Of a stretch of 64,000 nucleotides of DNA, positions 33,512 through 42,856 are shown piece by piece. The notes beneath the pieces are model-generated. The model ran no database searches. It was not told where the DNA came from and saw only the letters and a program-made list of their open reading frames with translations. The position numbers and the translations under genes are program-made. The stretch's first letter is position 1. Every line of letters starts with the position of its first letter. Source of the stretch: CADEDV01 sp964596345. Its GTDB lineage: Bacteria; Bacteroidota; Bacteroidia; Chitinophagales; Chitinophagaceae. The DNA lies in contig CAZQSZ010000003.1 of the NCBI GenBank assembly GCA_964596345.1, positions 248,001 through 312,000 on the forward strand. The letters run 5' to 3'.

Positions 33512-34223
33512 GAAGATGTTTGGCTTTGGGCTTTACCGGTTTGCCTTTGGCAAACTTGTTTGCATTCAGCATCCAGTTACGGGCTGCAGCTTGCCAGTCT
33601 TTCATTTTTGTTTTACCACCAACCAGCCAGCCATTACTTTGGAAATAGTTGTAAAATTTTAAAGCTTCTACCGGTGGAAATTTTTGCGAAGCAAAATATT
33701 CCTGCACCTGGGCAAGCTGTGGAGCAACAAAAACATTTCTTTCTTTTTTGGCGGAACTTTTTTCTTTCTTTCTTTGCCCGTTCATTTTTTGAACTTCTTT
33801 TTTTTGTGCTGGCTCACCCAAGTTTAAAGATGTTTGGTTTATAATGTTTGAACTGTTTATGTAAGGCTCTTGTGCTTGTTCAACACCTGTCCCGTTTTTA
33901 GTATGGTCTGTACTAAGTGGCTGTTCACTACCTGTCTGGAAATTGAACAAGTAAACAAGGCTCCCTTTAAATGGATTGTAAGAGGGTTTGTATTTGAGGT
34001 AACCAAAATCATTTAATTCTTTCATGCACTTGTGATACGTTGCTTTAGCACTTATTTTACTCACCCTCATTAACTCACCCCGTGAAATGCTTATTGGATT
34101 TTTAAAGCGGCTGGCATTCCAAAACTGGAACAGTGAAACGTACATACTGATATGTGTAGGGTTAAGCCGCTCATCAGCGGCTACCCGGTCAAAAAAGCCA
34201 GCCAGGTGTTTTATGTAGTTCAT
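33474..34223 (-). CDS. Replication-initiator-like winged-helix protein
   Basis: 249 residues. The N-terminal 105 residues look like a winged helix of the RepA/DnaD kind: THISMYVSLFQFWN, then SRGELMRVSKISAKATYHKCMKELNDFGYL. A low-complexity linker leads to a short C-terminal domain (VEALKFYNYFQSNGW and MKDWQAAARNWM) typical of DnaD-like primosome proteins. Paired with the DnaC-like ATPase it suggests replication of the excised circle. It overlaps the excisionase-like gene by 4 bases. Confidence 0.7.
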   Translation of the reverse strand: MNYIKHLAGFFDRVAADERLNPTHISMYVSLFQFWNASRFKNPISISRGELMRVSKISAKATYHKCMKELNDFGYLKYKPSYNPFKGSLVYLFNFQTGSEQPLSTDHTKNGTGVEQAQEPYINSSNIINQTSLNLGEPAQKKEVQKMNGQRKKEKSSAKKERNVFVAPQLAQVQEYFASQKFPPVEALKFYNYFQSNGWLVGGKTKMKDWQAAARNWMLNANKFAKGKPVKPKAKHLHATTNKNYSEPL

Positions 34224-34537
34224 GGATTACCTCCTTTCTTTAGTTTTCCGAAAAGGGTATTCTCCACTATGGCTTGTTTTTTATTATCCTCCAGTAATGC
34301 TTCAATATCTTCGGAACTGTAGTAAATAATGCTGCCAATTTTTGTAAAGGAAAGTGTGCCGTTAATGCGAAGATTCTGCAATGTGCCGGGAGAGATTTTA
34401 AGCAGTTTGCGGACTTCACTGCTTTTAAGCCACTGCTTTTGTTTGAGTGGCTTTGAGTGGATGAATGTTTTTAAGTCATCCAGTAGCTGGTGCCTGAACT
34501 CTGTCAGGTCTTCTTTGGTAACAATATTTACTGCCAT
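34220..34537 (-). CDS. Excisionase-like helix-turn-helix protein (MerR/Xis fold)
   Basis: 105 residues. The segment WLKSSEVRKLLKISPGTLQN...GTLSFTKIGSIIYYSSEDI is the HTH_17 winged helix of Bacteroidota excisionase-like proteins. In CTnDOT-type elements such proteins direct excision together with the integrase and are themselves under RteC control; RteC is encoded about 0.8 kb away. It is the first gene of the replication-type operon. Confidence 0.8.
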   Translation of the reverse strand: MAVNIVTKEDLTEFRHQLLDDLKTFIHSKPLKQKQWLKSSEVRKLLKISPGTLQNLRINGTLSFTKIGSIIYYSSEDIEALLEDNKKQAIVENTLFGKLKKGGNP

Positions 34538-34738
34538 ACTCTGTACTCAAATTTTGTATGGCACAAAAAAATATGGTTTGGCTGATAATGTTTCCCAAGT
34601 TTATACCAACATGGGAAAGATTTTTTCTAAATTAGATTAAAGTAAATGATTGTTTAAAGTAACCTCTATCAATCATCTTACTGAACGAGTATGTATGTGA
34701 AGGAGTAAATTTTGAAGCTATTTAATATCTAGGAATGG

Positions 34739-35311
34739 CTAAAACCCTAAGGAAAAAGTTGTTGTAGTATTTATTCCCATGTAGGCTTCAGGTTGGGGCG
34801 ATGCCAACCTTATATCATTGCTCCAGCGTAATGCCATCTTATCACCTAACTTGAATTTAAACCCCAATCCAAACTCTACAGTTGGCCTTAAGAATGTTGC
34901 ATATGGTTCGTTCCTATATTTCCATACAGAATGCATTGCTCCAAAGCCGCCAGATATAAAGAATCCATTAATGCTTTTTTGCTTATTAGTAAACAAATAC
35001 CCCTCAATAATTACTATGGTTTCGGCACTATTTATATCATAGGCTGAAGACGAAAATAAAATCAAGTTATCTAACCGATGCCGGAACATATAGGCAGCTT
35101 TAACAGATAACTCTTTATTTTTTTGAGAAGCAATAATTCTTTCACCAGAAAGTCCGGTAGAAAAGCCAGTTGTATTCCAAAGAATAGATGCGTTTATACC
35201 AACAAAATATTTTGCCGGTAATACTTCTTGAGCAATTACCGATTTTGAATCAATAATTAAACAAAATGCCATTAGTAAAACTGTTATCTTATCATTTCTA
35301 AATAAGTTCAT
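34739..35311 (-). CDS. Secreted outer-membrane beta-barrel-like protein
   Basis: 190 residues. Signal peptide about 1-27 ending VIAQ, then alternating hydrophobic strands and a C-terminus ending TTTTFSLGF with the terminal aromatic typical of outer-membrane barrels. It is small, perhaps eight strands. It sits between the excisionase operon and rteC with about 40 bases to rteC. The function is unknown. Confidence 0.6.
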   Translation of the reverse strand: MNLFRNDKITVLLMAFCLIIDSKSVIAQEVLPAKYFVGINASILWNTTGFSTGLSGERIIASQKNKELSVKAAYMFRHRLDNLILFSSSAYDINSAETIVIIEGYLFTNKQKSINGFFISGGFGAMHSVWKYRNEPYATFLRPTVEFGLGFKFKLGDKMALRWSNDIRLASPQPEAYMGINTTTTFSLGF

Positions 35312-35349
35312 ATTCGTAATAATTATTACTTGGAAAAAATGGCAGCCAA

Positions 35350-36195
35350 TTATTTGTCATCTGCTTCATCCATCCGTCTAATAAGCGTATTTCTTAAAGT
35401 ATCAATAAACTTTGTACGGCCAGTTTTACGCACCCGTATTTCTAAGAAGGTTCGATAATAGTCTCCCAGTTCTAAACCAAACATATGTTCGAATACTGCG
35501 GCAATATCCTTAATATCAGCTTTGCCATTGTCGACAGCTCCCTGTGCTTGCAATGCATAAATCAATTCAATTAATGCAGTTTTACTCTCTGTCCAGTAGA
35601 GTTTCACTTTGGGGACATCTTGCGTTGTCATATTTGTTTCTTTTCTTTCAAGGTTTGTTAATTCTTCCTCCAGGAAAACCTGCAGCCTATCGTGTGCCAG
35701 AATTTTTGCTACCTTAAAATCATGGCTTGTGCAAAACCTTTCATCTGCTTCAAAAAAGAAACTGTCTACTGTGAGCCTTATATCATATTTACCCCGGAGA
35801 AAATATTTATGGTCTAAGTAGTTGCTTTGAGTTCGGTAGTAGCGATAAAAGTCGAGATTGCTATCAAAATAATGTTTAAGTTTATCCAATTCATTAAGCA
35901 AATACCTCTTTTTGATTTTATCCCCACCGTTCGGTTTACGAGATTCAATTTTGAACACCTTTAAGTGATAAATTAATGGGGCTAGAAACTTCGGTTTAAG
36001 CTCTTTGAAGAATCTTATTTCCTCACTGTTGTTTTTGAATTTATACTTAAGGATAATAGCTTTTAGTCTTTCAAGGCCCTTCAGGCAAACATCTATTGAC
36101 AACTGAGCACATTTAAGTGCATCATCCTGCTCCAGGTCAATGAATTTAAGCTGGTCATCTAAATCGCCCCGCAATTTTTGAATGTTGTCCATCAT
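35350..36195 (-). CDS. rteC: RteC-family regulator of element excision
   Basis: 281 residues. It follows the RteC pattern: a helical N-terminal half with DVCLKGLERLKAII and LNELDKLKHYFDSNLDFYRYYR, and a C-terminal winged helix with VKLYWTESKTALIELIYALQAQGAV and DIKDIAAVFEHMFGLEL. In CTnDOT, RteC binds DNA upstream of the excision operon and activates it when tetracycline is present. No rteA/rteB two-component genes or tetQ are seen here, so the trigger is unknown. A second ATG lies one codon downstream. Confidence 0.88.
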   Translation of the reverse strand: MMDNIQKLRGDLDDQLKFIDLEQDDALKCAQLSIDVCLKGLERLKAIILKYKFKNNSEEIRFFKELKPKFLAPLIYHLKVFKIESRKPNGGDKIKKRYLLNELDKLKHYFDSNLDFYRYYRTQSNYLDHKYFLRGKYDIRLTVDSFFFEADERFCTSHDFKVAKILAHDRLQVFLEEELTNLERKETNMTTQDVPKVKLYWTESKTALIELIYALQAQGAVDNGKADIKDIAAVFEHMFGLELGDYYRTFLEIRVRKTGRTKFIDTLRNTLIRRMDEADDK

Positions 36196-36290
36196 ATTGG
36201 GACAATACTATATAGGTTTATAAAAAGAATAACCTGACCAAAGCCAGGCTATTCTTGCTGTACTTAGTTTTGTTTTTCATGAAATAAATG

Positions 36291-37088
36291 CTACATGCTA
36301 AAACCCAATTTTATTTTATACCTATACATAGTGCCATTTATTTGCTGTTCAAGTTTTAAGACTTCTTTTGTCTTTTTGCTAATCCAGAATACTTCTTTAT
36401 TTCCTTTATCAGTGTGCATCAAGAGCCAGCAATCAATTTTTTGATTATCATGGCTGAGTAATAGGTCTTCACCTGAAACTGTATAAATAACCTGTTTCGG
36501 TGCACTGAAACCAGGGTCATAAAAAGGTACAGAAAATACCCTACCTTTCTTATATGGTAGTATTGGGAATACTTCTAAATCTAAATGCCAATTCAGTGTA
36601 TACTGGTTATTTGCTTTAAGAAATGACTGCCAGGCTGCCTTTCTGGACTTTGCTGTATCTGTTTCGGTTAAAGGCTTTTCATCTACAATAGCCTGCTTAT
36701 TGACAAAATCAAATGAGGAAGTTGAGATTTTGCCAGCTCTCTTCCACCAACTATATTGATATATTGGGGCAAATGTTTTGCTATCGCATACAGATTTAGT
36801 TGTGTGTACAATCGAATCTTTATCTTCCCATGATTGGGAAACAGTAATTGCATCTATACCATTATAAGGTTCTCTCGCAATAGTACGAGTCCAAAACTGT
36901 GTCATTGTGCGGATGGAATCTTTTTTCATTTTAAAGTAAACCAGATACACGGATTTGCCATCTTTTAAAACATTTGTGTTCACATTGTTTTGATTGATTA
37001 TAATAGTATCTGAATGCTGTCCGTAGTTCCTCTGAGAGACGAATAGGAAAATGAAAACAAAAAATGTTAATTTGTAAAGGGGCATCAT
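36291..37088 (-). CDS. Secreted protein of unknown function, DUF3108-like
   Basis: 265 residues with a signal peptide (about 1-23, ending RNYGQ). The rest is beta-rich with a repeated pattern of strands ending in a short C-terminal strand (YRYKIKLGF), resembling DUF3108 or lipoprotein-carrier-like folds. No catalytic motif. It is the first of a series of envelope genes on the minus strand that may be cargo of the element. Confidence 0.5.
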   Translation of the reverse strand: MMPLYKLTFFVFIFLFVSQRNYGQHSDTIIINQNNVNTNVLKDGKSVYLVYFKMKKDSIRTMTQFWTRTIAREPYNGIDAITVSQSWEDKDSIVHTTKSVCDSKTFAPIYQYSWWKRAGKISTSSFDFVNKQAIVDEKPLTETDTAKSRKAAWQSFLKANNQYTLNWHLDLEVFPILPYKKGRVFSVPFYDPGFSAPKQVIYTVSGEDLLLSHDNQKIDCWLLMHTDKGNKEVFWISKKTKEVLKLEQQINGTMYRYKIKLGFSM

Positions 37089-37129
37089 TATAATTTAGTT
37101 TAAGATTGAAGTATGTTTTCGTATTTAGC

Positions 37130-37783
37130 TTACATTCTTTTCAGCATATTTAATCCCACAAATATCTTCCAGATAACTAAGCCAAATAAAAAAGCCCTGA
37201 ATCCAAACAGGCCAACCAGGTTAAACTTACCCATCAAAGCCACCGCACCTAATAGAGAAATTGCAAATCCTAAATAGCCTATCCATAGTGAAAGTCGAGT
37301 TGTCTTAATGATTAGGAATGACCATAAAGCAATTGACAAGGTTATAACAGACATGAAAATGTATGCCATTGGTACATTAATAAATTTTCCGTAAGTGATT
37401 ATGGTTTTTACAATTTCTTCTTTATCTCTGTCCGGAGAGTAATTTGATGCAAATGCCGGTAGCGTTAATCCATTTATTGTGGCCGCTATCATTGCAGCGA
37501 ATAGCCCAAAAAAAGAAATTATGAGTGATAAAACTGACAATTTACTTTTGGTTATTAGAATTTTTGAAATACCAAAGAATCCAAACCCTAGAAATGGCAG
37601 GCATGCTATAGCTAAAGAATGAGATTGCTGTAGCATTGATTTTACATGAACGATATGTCCAATATCTCCACCAACTGGATGCATCATGGCTATTAAAACA
37701 ATTATTACCGAGGAAACCAAAAGGCTGTAACCCGCCAATTTCCTGAATTGGCCATCTCCTTCTTTCTGCTTGTTTATTACTTG
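37130..37783 (-). CDS. Multi-pass membrane protein, DUF998-like
   Basis: I prefer the ATG at 37783 (MQVINKQKEGDGQ); the longer frame begins with GTG at 37828. 217 residues with about six hydrophobic helices. The helix pairs and the MMHPVGGDIGHIVH loop are reminiscent of DUF998-type membrane proteins. No transport or catalytic motif is visible. Function unknown. Confidence 0.5.
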   Translation of the reverse strand, partial: QVINKQKEGDGQFRKLAGYSLLVSSVIIVLIAMMHPVGGDIGHIVHVKSMLQQSHSLAIACLPFLGFGFFGISKILITKSKLSVLSLIISFFGLFAAMIAATINGLTLPAFASNYSPDRDKEEIVKTIITYGKFINVPMAYIFMSVITLSIALWSFLIIKTTRLSLWIGYLGFAISLLGAVALMGKFNLVGLFGFRAFLFGLVIWKIFVGLNMLKRM

Positions 37784-37991
37784 CATAGGCTTTCTATCTC
37801 TGCTATTATAAAATTGATATGCCACCACATTAGAATTACCAGCACTCTACAGAATACAGATAATACTTTCATAAATAGCATTCTTTTAATTATTCGTTTT
37901 GGTGGGGTCCATATCACATTTTTTCCGGTATTTCTTTAAAAATCTTCGCTGAGTTTGATAGTTTAATATTTGTGAGATACCAGAACTCATC

Positions 37992-38627
37992 TCAAGAAGA
38001 GAAGGATGATACTTTTTTGGCTTTAATTCCAAAAAACAAACCTATAAAACCAATAAGGACACATCCGCTAAACCAAACTATAATGTCATATTTAACAGAG
38101 AAGTATCTTATGGCCACAGTGTAGAGAAATAAAATAAATCCTGTTACTTCCCATGTTTTTGAGTATTCAAATCCTGATTTGCTTTCTATCAATGGATTTT
38201 GGTTTATTATTAACCTAAGCTGGTTCCAATCCCAAAGGATTAATGCTACACTTGCTAAAAGCATCAACCCTGAAATTTGCCATGTATAGTTAAAGTTTAT
38301 TGAAATCGTGATAATAAATATGTTCAGAATCAATGGGAAAAATATCAAAGCACCCAGTTTAGAGAATCGCTGTGTCATTAGGAAAAAAGCAGCTATTAGC
38401 TGTGCCCAGCCAATAAATTTCCAGTACAACCCTGTTTGATATAAAGTCTCAAAAAAGTGAAACGGAGTATTTATTGGTGAGTTTTCACCGCTAACTGACG
38501 TAAACCTTTCTCCTTTTATTTTGACGATAGAAGAATACGCAAAAGTTCCGCCGATTAAATACCTGCAGTAAATTATGAACAACTGGGCCCATATTTTTGA
38601 ATGCAGGAAATTTATTGTTTTAATCAT
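37992..38627 (-). CDS. DoxX-like membrane protein (paralogue of 43813-44466)
   Basis: The ATG at 38627 (MIKTINFLHSKIW) is used; the longer frame starts at a TTG. 211 residues, about six helices. The segment TGLYWKFIGWAQLIAAFFLM is the DoxX-like motif, and the same pattern (SGYYWQFLGAAQVIAGLF) occurs in the gene at 43813. DoxX-family proteins associate with thioredoxin and oxidative-stress systems in other bacteria. Here the role is unknown. Confidence 0.65.
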   Translation of the reverse strand: MIKTINFLHSKIWAQLFIIYCRYLIGGTFAYSSIVKIKGERFTSVSGENSPINTPFHFFETLYQTGLYWKFIGWAQLIAAFFLMTQRFSKLGALIFFPLILNIFIITISINFNYTWQISGLMLLASVALILWDWNQLRLIINQNPLIESKSGFEYSKTWEVTGFILFLYTVAIRYFSVKYDIIVWFSGCVLIGFIGLFFGIKAKKVSSFSS

Positions 38628-38774
38628 CTTTAAGGACTTAACGAAAGGCAATTGCTCAGCTTTGCATTATTTTCTAATTATTCGTCTGTGAGTAAATAAA
38701 ATCACACTTAACCCGATATTTATTTGAAGCTATAGGATAAGTGTGATTTTTTAGGATACAAAAGCTATCCTTAA

Positions 38775-39215
38775 TTATTGCCGTGTAACAGTTAAAGTAA
38801 ATCTATCACCAGGGACATTAACATCATCAAGGAAACAAACAAGCTTATTGCAATCGAAAGTTTCAATAGTACCCGCAACAACACCGTCACTAATAATTGT
38901 ATTGCCAGAAATGCTCCATGTACCGCTATTTGAGTTGTTTGGAGTACAGATTAAGCCAATATCATTTGACTGATAGGCGCCATCAGCTTTCAGAATAATT
39001 AAATCATCTTTCTCGCAATCGTCCATAAATACGAGATAATCAACAGGGGTAGATGTACTGGTCATTTTATACTGAAGGCTGGTTATTTTGTAATTCCCTG
39101 AAATGCCTGCAACATTAGGTTGGCATTGCTGCTCATCTCTATCTTTCTTGCACGAAACAAGAAATAATGTTAATAAAAGGAATGAAAAAATGGTTCTACT
39201 TCTAAAATGCTTCAT
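38775..39215 (-). CDS. Lipoprotein with lipocalin-like domain
   Basis: 146 residues. The lipobox LFLVSCKK places the acylated Cys at residue 22. The mature part shows a short beta-barrel pattern, GNYKITSLQYK...GTWSISGNTIISDG...FTLTVTRQ, as in lipocalin-like DUF4923 or META-type lipoproteins. Function unknown. It is divergent from the broken BACON lipoprotein gene across about 300 AT-rich bases. Confidence 0.65.
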   Translation of the reverse strand: MKHFRSRTIFSFLLLTLFLVSCKKDRDEQQCQPNVAGISGNYKITSLQYKMTSTSTPVDYLVFMDDCEKDDLIILKADGAYQSNDIGLICTPNNSNSGTWSISGNTIISDGVVAGTIETFDCNKLVCFLDDVNVPGDRFTLTVTRQ

Positions 39216-39514
39216 AAATTTTTGTTTTAATTAAATAATGTTTTCATCAATACCCGTTCAAATAGAAAAAGGTTGGGTAATTCATTTTGCAGAATAAATC
39301 CATCCATTAGTTCAATTTGCATTTCGAAATATGATAAATACAAGAGATGTTTTCTTTATTATTCGCATCAAAGCCAGATAAATCACACCCGTCTATGAAT
39401 TTTGTGCATTTTTTTCAGAAGACCCAACCATTGGTTGATTTAAGGGGTATTAGCTAAGTAAACGTTACGCATTATTCTCGGTAACGAATTATTTAATTAT
39501 TTAAAAAAGAAGAA
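39216..39514. promoter_or_regulatory. Divergent AT-rich region with inverted repeats
   Basis: No gene is seen. It holds a distant inverted pair GGTTGGGT (about 39271) and ACCCAACC (about 39422), and CGTTAC/GTAACG (39463-39468 with 39481-39486) just before the pseudogene start at 39515. Promoters for both flanking genes should lie here. Confidence 0.35.
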
Positions 39515-39910
39515 ATGAAAATTAGGAAAATGATATGCTTTGCAGTTTTTCTTGGTAGTATTGCGTTTGTAAGTTGAAATAAAAATCCGTCAGATTACGA
39601 AAATGGAGACTTCCTGAGGTTTGAAAGGGCTACTTTAAATGTGCTAAACAAGCAGGGCTCTAGTGCTACAATAGCTATTAAATCAAATTTAGCCTGGTCA
39701 CTATTGATTGAAAACCTAGTCCCAGATTGGCTAACAATCAACAAATCGTCCGGCAATGGCAATGATTCTCTTACTGTAGTAGCCACCAAGGATAATAATA
39801 CTAATGGATATAAGTTTGCAAATATTCTTGCATCACCCATAAACAATTCTTCAATAATGCCTGTAAGGCTAACAGTTGTACAATATGACTCTACATTTAA
39901 GGGAAAATAA
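39515..39910 (+). pseudogene. BACON-domain lipoprotein gene with nonsense codon at the lipobox cysteine
   Basis: From the ATG at 39515 the frame reads a lipoprotein signal peptide MKIRKMICFAVFLGSIAFVS and then TGA at 39575-39577, exactly where the acylated Cys (TGC or TGT) is expected. The same frame continues open to 39910 and encodes a BACON-like beta domain (ATLNVLNKQGSSATIAI, WLTINKSSGNGNDSL). So a single base change appears to have broken the gene. A downstream start at 39641 would give an unsecreted fragment. Confidence 0.6.
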
Positions 39911-40739
39911 AATTTTCAAAAGTATTGCAATAGGATGTTTGCTTTTTATCATTATAAGCTGCGGCAATACTTTAAGATTGGCGGTGCCCGAAGTATTTAA
40001 GCAACAAGCGGCTATGTATCATGTTAATGGAGCAAGAGGCAACAAAATGTCATTTGCTAATTTTCATACTTCAAAAATTAAGAGAGGTATTCATGTAAGC
40101 TACCCAGGTTGGAACAGGGGCTTCTTTCTTGAAAACCTTTTGCTGAATATGGCAGGGGTGCAGAAAAATGAAATTGTAAGAAAGGAAAAAGCTAAATTTC
40201 GCTATACATTACTAGATGGAAAAACTGAAGTTGAGATATATGGTGAGGAAAAAGAAATTAAAAGAACAATAGAGTATAAATTACTAAATAACGATAAAAA
40301 CATTTTCAATAGCTATAGACGCTTGCAAAACTACAGCTATGTCTTTTCGGCCATCATTAAGAACCCTCACTTAGAAAATGATAACCCCTGGGAATTAGTT
40401 ATGACAAATGTTTATGACAAGAAAAAGGAAAACGACCAAAAACTATTCAAGATACTCCGACCTGATGATAATGGTATGGCTACAAATGGTATAGATACCT
40501 TGTACATCAAAGCAGTAAGTTTAAGGGATACAGAATCGCCGAATGGAAAATCAGGTAAATTACCTGTTAAGATGCTTTCCGGGTATGAGTTAAGCACAAC
40601 TGGCGGTGTAGTGGCTATTATTGACCTGATTGACAGAAATATCTGGTTTTATAACGAATTGGATGAAGGGGAACGATTGAATATAAGTGCTATTTCAACA
40701 GCACTTTTTGCAAGGAAGGTAAATGATACAAAGTGGTAA
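39885..40739 (+). CDS. Lipoprotein of unknown function
   Basis: The ATG at 39885 (MTLHLRENKIFKSIAIG) overlaps the end of the BACON pseudogene. An ATG at 39876 would add three residues. Signal peptide with lipobox FIIISCG (Cys at about residue 26). The mature part of about 258 residues is mixed alpha/beta with no recognised motif. It is probably co-transcribed with the BACON gene and followed by the ECF sigma factor gene. Confidence 0.55.
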   Translation: MTLHLRENKIFKSIAIGCLLFIIISCGNTLRLAVPEVFKQQAAMYHVNGARGNKMSFANFHTSKIKRGIHVSYPGWNRGFFLENLLLNMAGVQKNEIVRKEKAKFRYTLLDGKTEVEIYGEEKEIKRTIEYKLLNNDKNIFNSYRRLQNYSYVFSAIIKNPHLENDNPWELVMTNVYDKKKENDQKLFKILRPDDNGMATNGIDTLYIKAVSLRDTESPNGKSGKLPVKMLSGYELSTTGGVVAIIDLIDRNIWFYNELDEGERLNISAISTALFARKVNDTKW

Positions 40740-40820
40740 TGATATTTATAGCCGTGTATATTATAAGCCTTTATTTTTTTGAGAAAGGTGATAATGAAGT
40801 GAACAAACCAGTAGCCGTAT

Positions 40821-41351
40821 TTGAAGGAAGAAGTATTAAATAGTATAATAAAAGACTGCCAGAATGGAATCAGAAATGCCCAGGAGCAGTTGTACAGGCA
40901 ATTTTATGGATTTGCCATGGCTATCGCTATGCGGTATGCCCGTGATGAGCATGAAGCGGCGGATATAATGAGCCACGCCTTTGTTAAAATGTTTAGGAGC
41001 ATATCTTCTTTTGATTCACGAAAAGGAAATTTTCATGGTTGGTTAAAAAGAATAATAATAAATGAAGCCTTAGATTTAATCAAAAAAGAAAGTCGTTTTA
41101 ACACTATTGAATTGGAAAATGCTACTGAGCCGAATATTAACAATGAGATTATTGATAAAACAGATGCAGCGGCTTTGATGCACTTGATTAGGCAATTGCC
41201 TCCGGCTACACATGCTGTATTTGTCCTTTTTGCAATTGAAGGGTTTACGCATAAAGAAATTGCAGATAATTTAGGAATAAAAGAAGGCACAAGTAAATGG
41301 CATTTGAGTGAAGCAAGAAAGATTCTTCAACAAAAATTAACAATGAAATAG
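40821..41351 (+). CDS. ECF-family RNA polymerase sigma factor
   Basis: 176 residues starting at TTG 40821; there is no in-frame ATG nearby upstream. Region 2 is visible as FYGFAMAIAMRYARDEHEAADIMSHAFVKMFRSISSFD with the -10-binding FHGWLKRIIINEALD. Region 4 follows as IRQLPPATHAVFVLFAIEGFTHKEIADNLGIKEGTSKWHL. It is followed after 5 bases by a single-pass membrane protein, likely its anti-sigma factor or a co-expressed partner. Confidence 0.88.
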   Translation: MKEEVLNSIIKDCQNGIRNAQEQLYRQFYGFAMAIAMRYARDEHEAADIMSHAFVKMFRSISSFDSRKGNFHGWLKRIIINEALDLIKKESRFNTIELENATEPNINNEIIDKTDAAALMHLIRQLPPATHAVFVLFAIEGFTHKEIADNLGIKEGTSKWHLSEARKILQQKLTMK

Positions 41352-41356
41352 TTCTA

Positions 41357-41959
41357 TTGAACAACTCTACATCATACGAAAAATTATTAGCTCAGAAAAT
41401 TGAGCAGTTGCCATTACCAGACAAGGTTAATGAAATATGGGCTGCTATCGAGCATGAGTTGGATTTTCCTGTAGAGGTTACTCACCAGGAAATATCTAAC
41501 AGGCATAGAAAATGGCTTAAGCTGGCATTATCTGCTTTGATTATTGTTGTAGTAATACTTTGGTTTCTTATTCATAATAGGCAGCGGGCCACTCCCAAAA
41601 GTGAGCCTTTACCTGAAAGGATTCCTGAGAGAAATAGTAAACTGCAGGATAGAGATAGCAATGTTGTTAATGACCACAAAAATGAGCCGGGTAGTTTAAT
41701 CATTCCTCTTTCATCAGATATAAAAGATACTCTCCAACTCATTGATAATGCTATTACAATTGATTCTGTTGATAAAGAACTCTTTCCTCAGTTTTTGCCT
41801 GACTCTATTCAAAATGATAACAGATTGATTCGGATTGATTCCACTTTATCAATGCCAGCACCGCCTGTAAAAAAACCAAAGGGTATAAAAGGAATTTCTG
41901 AAAAGGATTACAAAATTGTTGAAAGTGTGAATAAAGATACCGCCAAACAAAAAAACTAA
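41357..41959 (+). CDS. Single-pass membrane protein, putative anti-sigma partner
   Basis: 200 residues starting at TTG 41357. A cytoplasmic N-terminal helical part of about 55 residues is followed by one transmembrane helix (about 58-76) and a low-complexity, charged periplasmic tail. This is the layout of membrane anti-sigma factors, and the gene follows the ECF sigma gene directly. It lacks the zinc-binding HxxxCxxC motif of ZAS proteins, so the assignment is by context. Confidence 0.6.
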   Translation: MNNSTSYEKLLAQKIEQLPLPDKVNEIWAAIEHELDFPVEVTHQEISNRHRKWLKLALSALIIVVVILWFLIHNRQRATPKSEPLPERIPERNSKLQDRDSNVVNDHKNEPGSLIIPLSSDIKDTLQLIDNAITIDSVDKELFPQFLPDSIQNDNRLIRIDSTLSMPAPPVKKPKGIKGISEKDYKIVESVNKDTAKQKN

Positions 41960-42067
41960 TATGGCGTATTAACATTTAAAATATAAACTGATAATGTATA
42001 TATAGTTTTATTTTTTTTGAAAAGCTTATAGGGGGTCGAAGCAACATAAATGTACAGTTTTTCTTTT

Positions 42068-42856
42068 CTATTTCGTTTGGTCTGCTTTATTCCAATACCT
42101 TACTGTTGCTATGTAACCGGCAATACTTGTCAGAAGTAAGATTCCGTAACTATAAGTGTCAAGCGACATTTTAAACTCGCCACTTGCTCCGCTATAAAGA
42201 CCCGGTACCGACCATGGAAAATATGACCCATAACCTATTCCGGCAATTATATGAGAAAAAATTATAGTTAATGTAACAAAACCAAGTGGAGCAAGAAAGC
42301 CCTTTCCATAAAGTGCAAAAAAAGCAGTCGGAATTACAATGGCAATTGTCAAAATAGTTGTAATTAAATATTCGGTTATCAATTGTGTCGATAAACCATT
42401 ATCAATATTAGGAAGTTGCAAGGTTTTTCCAAATATAAAAGCAATAATTAAATTTGACAAGGCAAGTGCTAAACACCAAAACACATACAAGATAAATTTT
42501 GCATTCAAAATTTTTGCACGGGAGGTAGGAAGTGAAAGTAAGTCTTTTACTGTGCCATCAGAATATTCCCGACCAAAAAGCCAGCTTGCCACAAATCCAA
42601 ATAGTATGACTCCGCCTACGCCAACGGCTTCGTTCAATAAACCAAAATACGATTTCCAGGTAGCTTCAAAATTCATTGCCTTTATTCTAAGAGCAAAATC
42701 GCTTGTTTTTTCCATTACTTCTTTGTCTTGAACAACAAGTATGCAAATACCTCCCAATACCGGAACTATTGCGAATGCAAGAAAAGTTGCCCAGAGTATT
42801 TTTGCGGATTTTGTTTTTATCCATTCTGCTTCTAATGCCTGAATCTGTTGTTTCAT
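42068..42856 (-). CDS. ABC-2 type transporter permease
   Basis: 262 residues, six hydrophobic helices, N-terminal cytoplasmic helix with ALEAEWIKTKSAKILW typical of ABC-2 permeases. The FGREYSDGTVKDLLSLPTSR loop is characteristic of the BcrB/ABC2_membrane_4 type. It overlaps the ATP-binding gene by 4 bases. Together they form an exporter that in relatives handles bacitracin or lantibiotic-type peptides or lipids. The substrate here is unknown. Confidence 0.85.
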   Translation of the reverse strand: MKQQIQALEAEWIKTKSAKILWATFLAFAIVPVLGGICILVVQDKEVMEKTSDFALRIKAMNFEATWKSYFGLLNEAVGVGGVILFGFVASWLFGREYSDGTVKDLLSLPTSRAKILNAKFILYVFWCLALALSNLIIAFIFGKTLQLPNIDNGLSTQLITEYLITTILTIAIVIPTAFFALYGKGFLAPLGFVTLTIIFSHIIAGIGYGSYFPWSVPGLYSGASGEFKMSLDTYSYGILLLTSIAGYIATVRYWNKADQTK

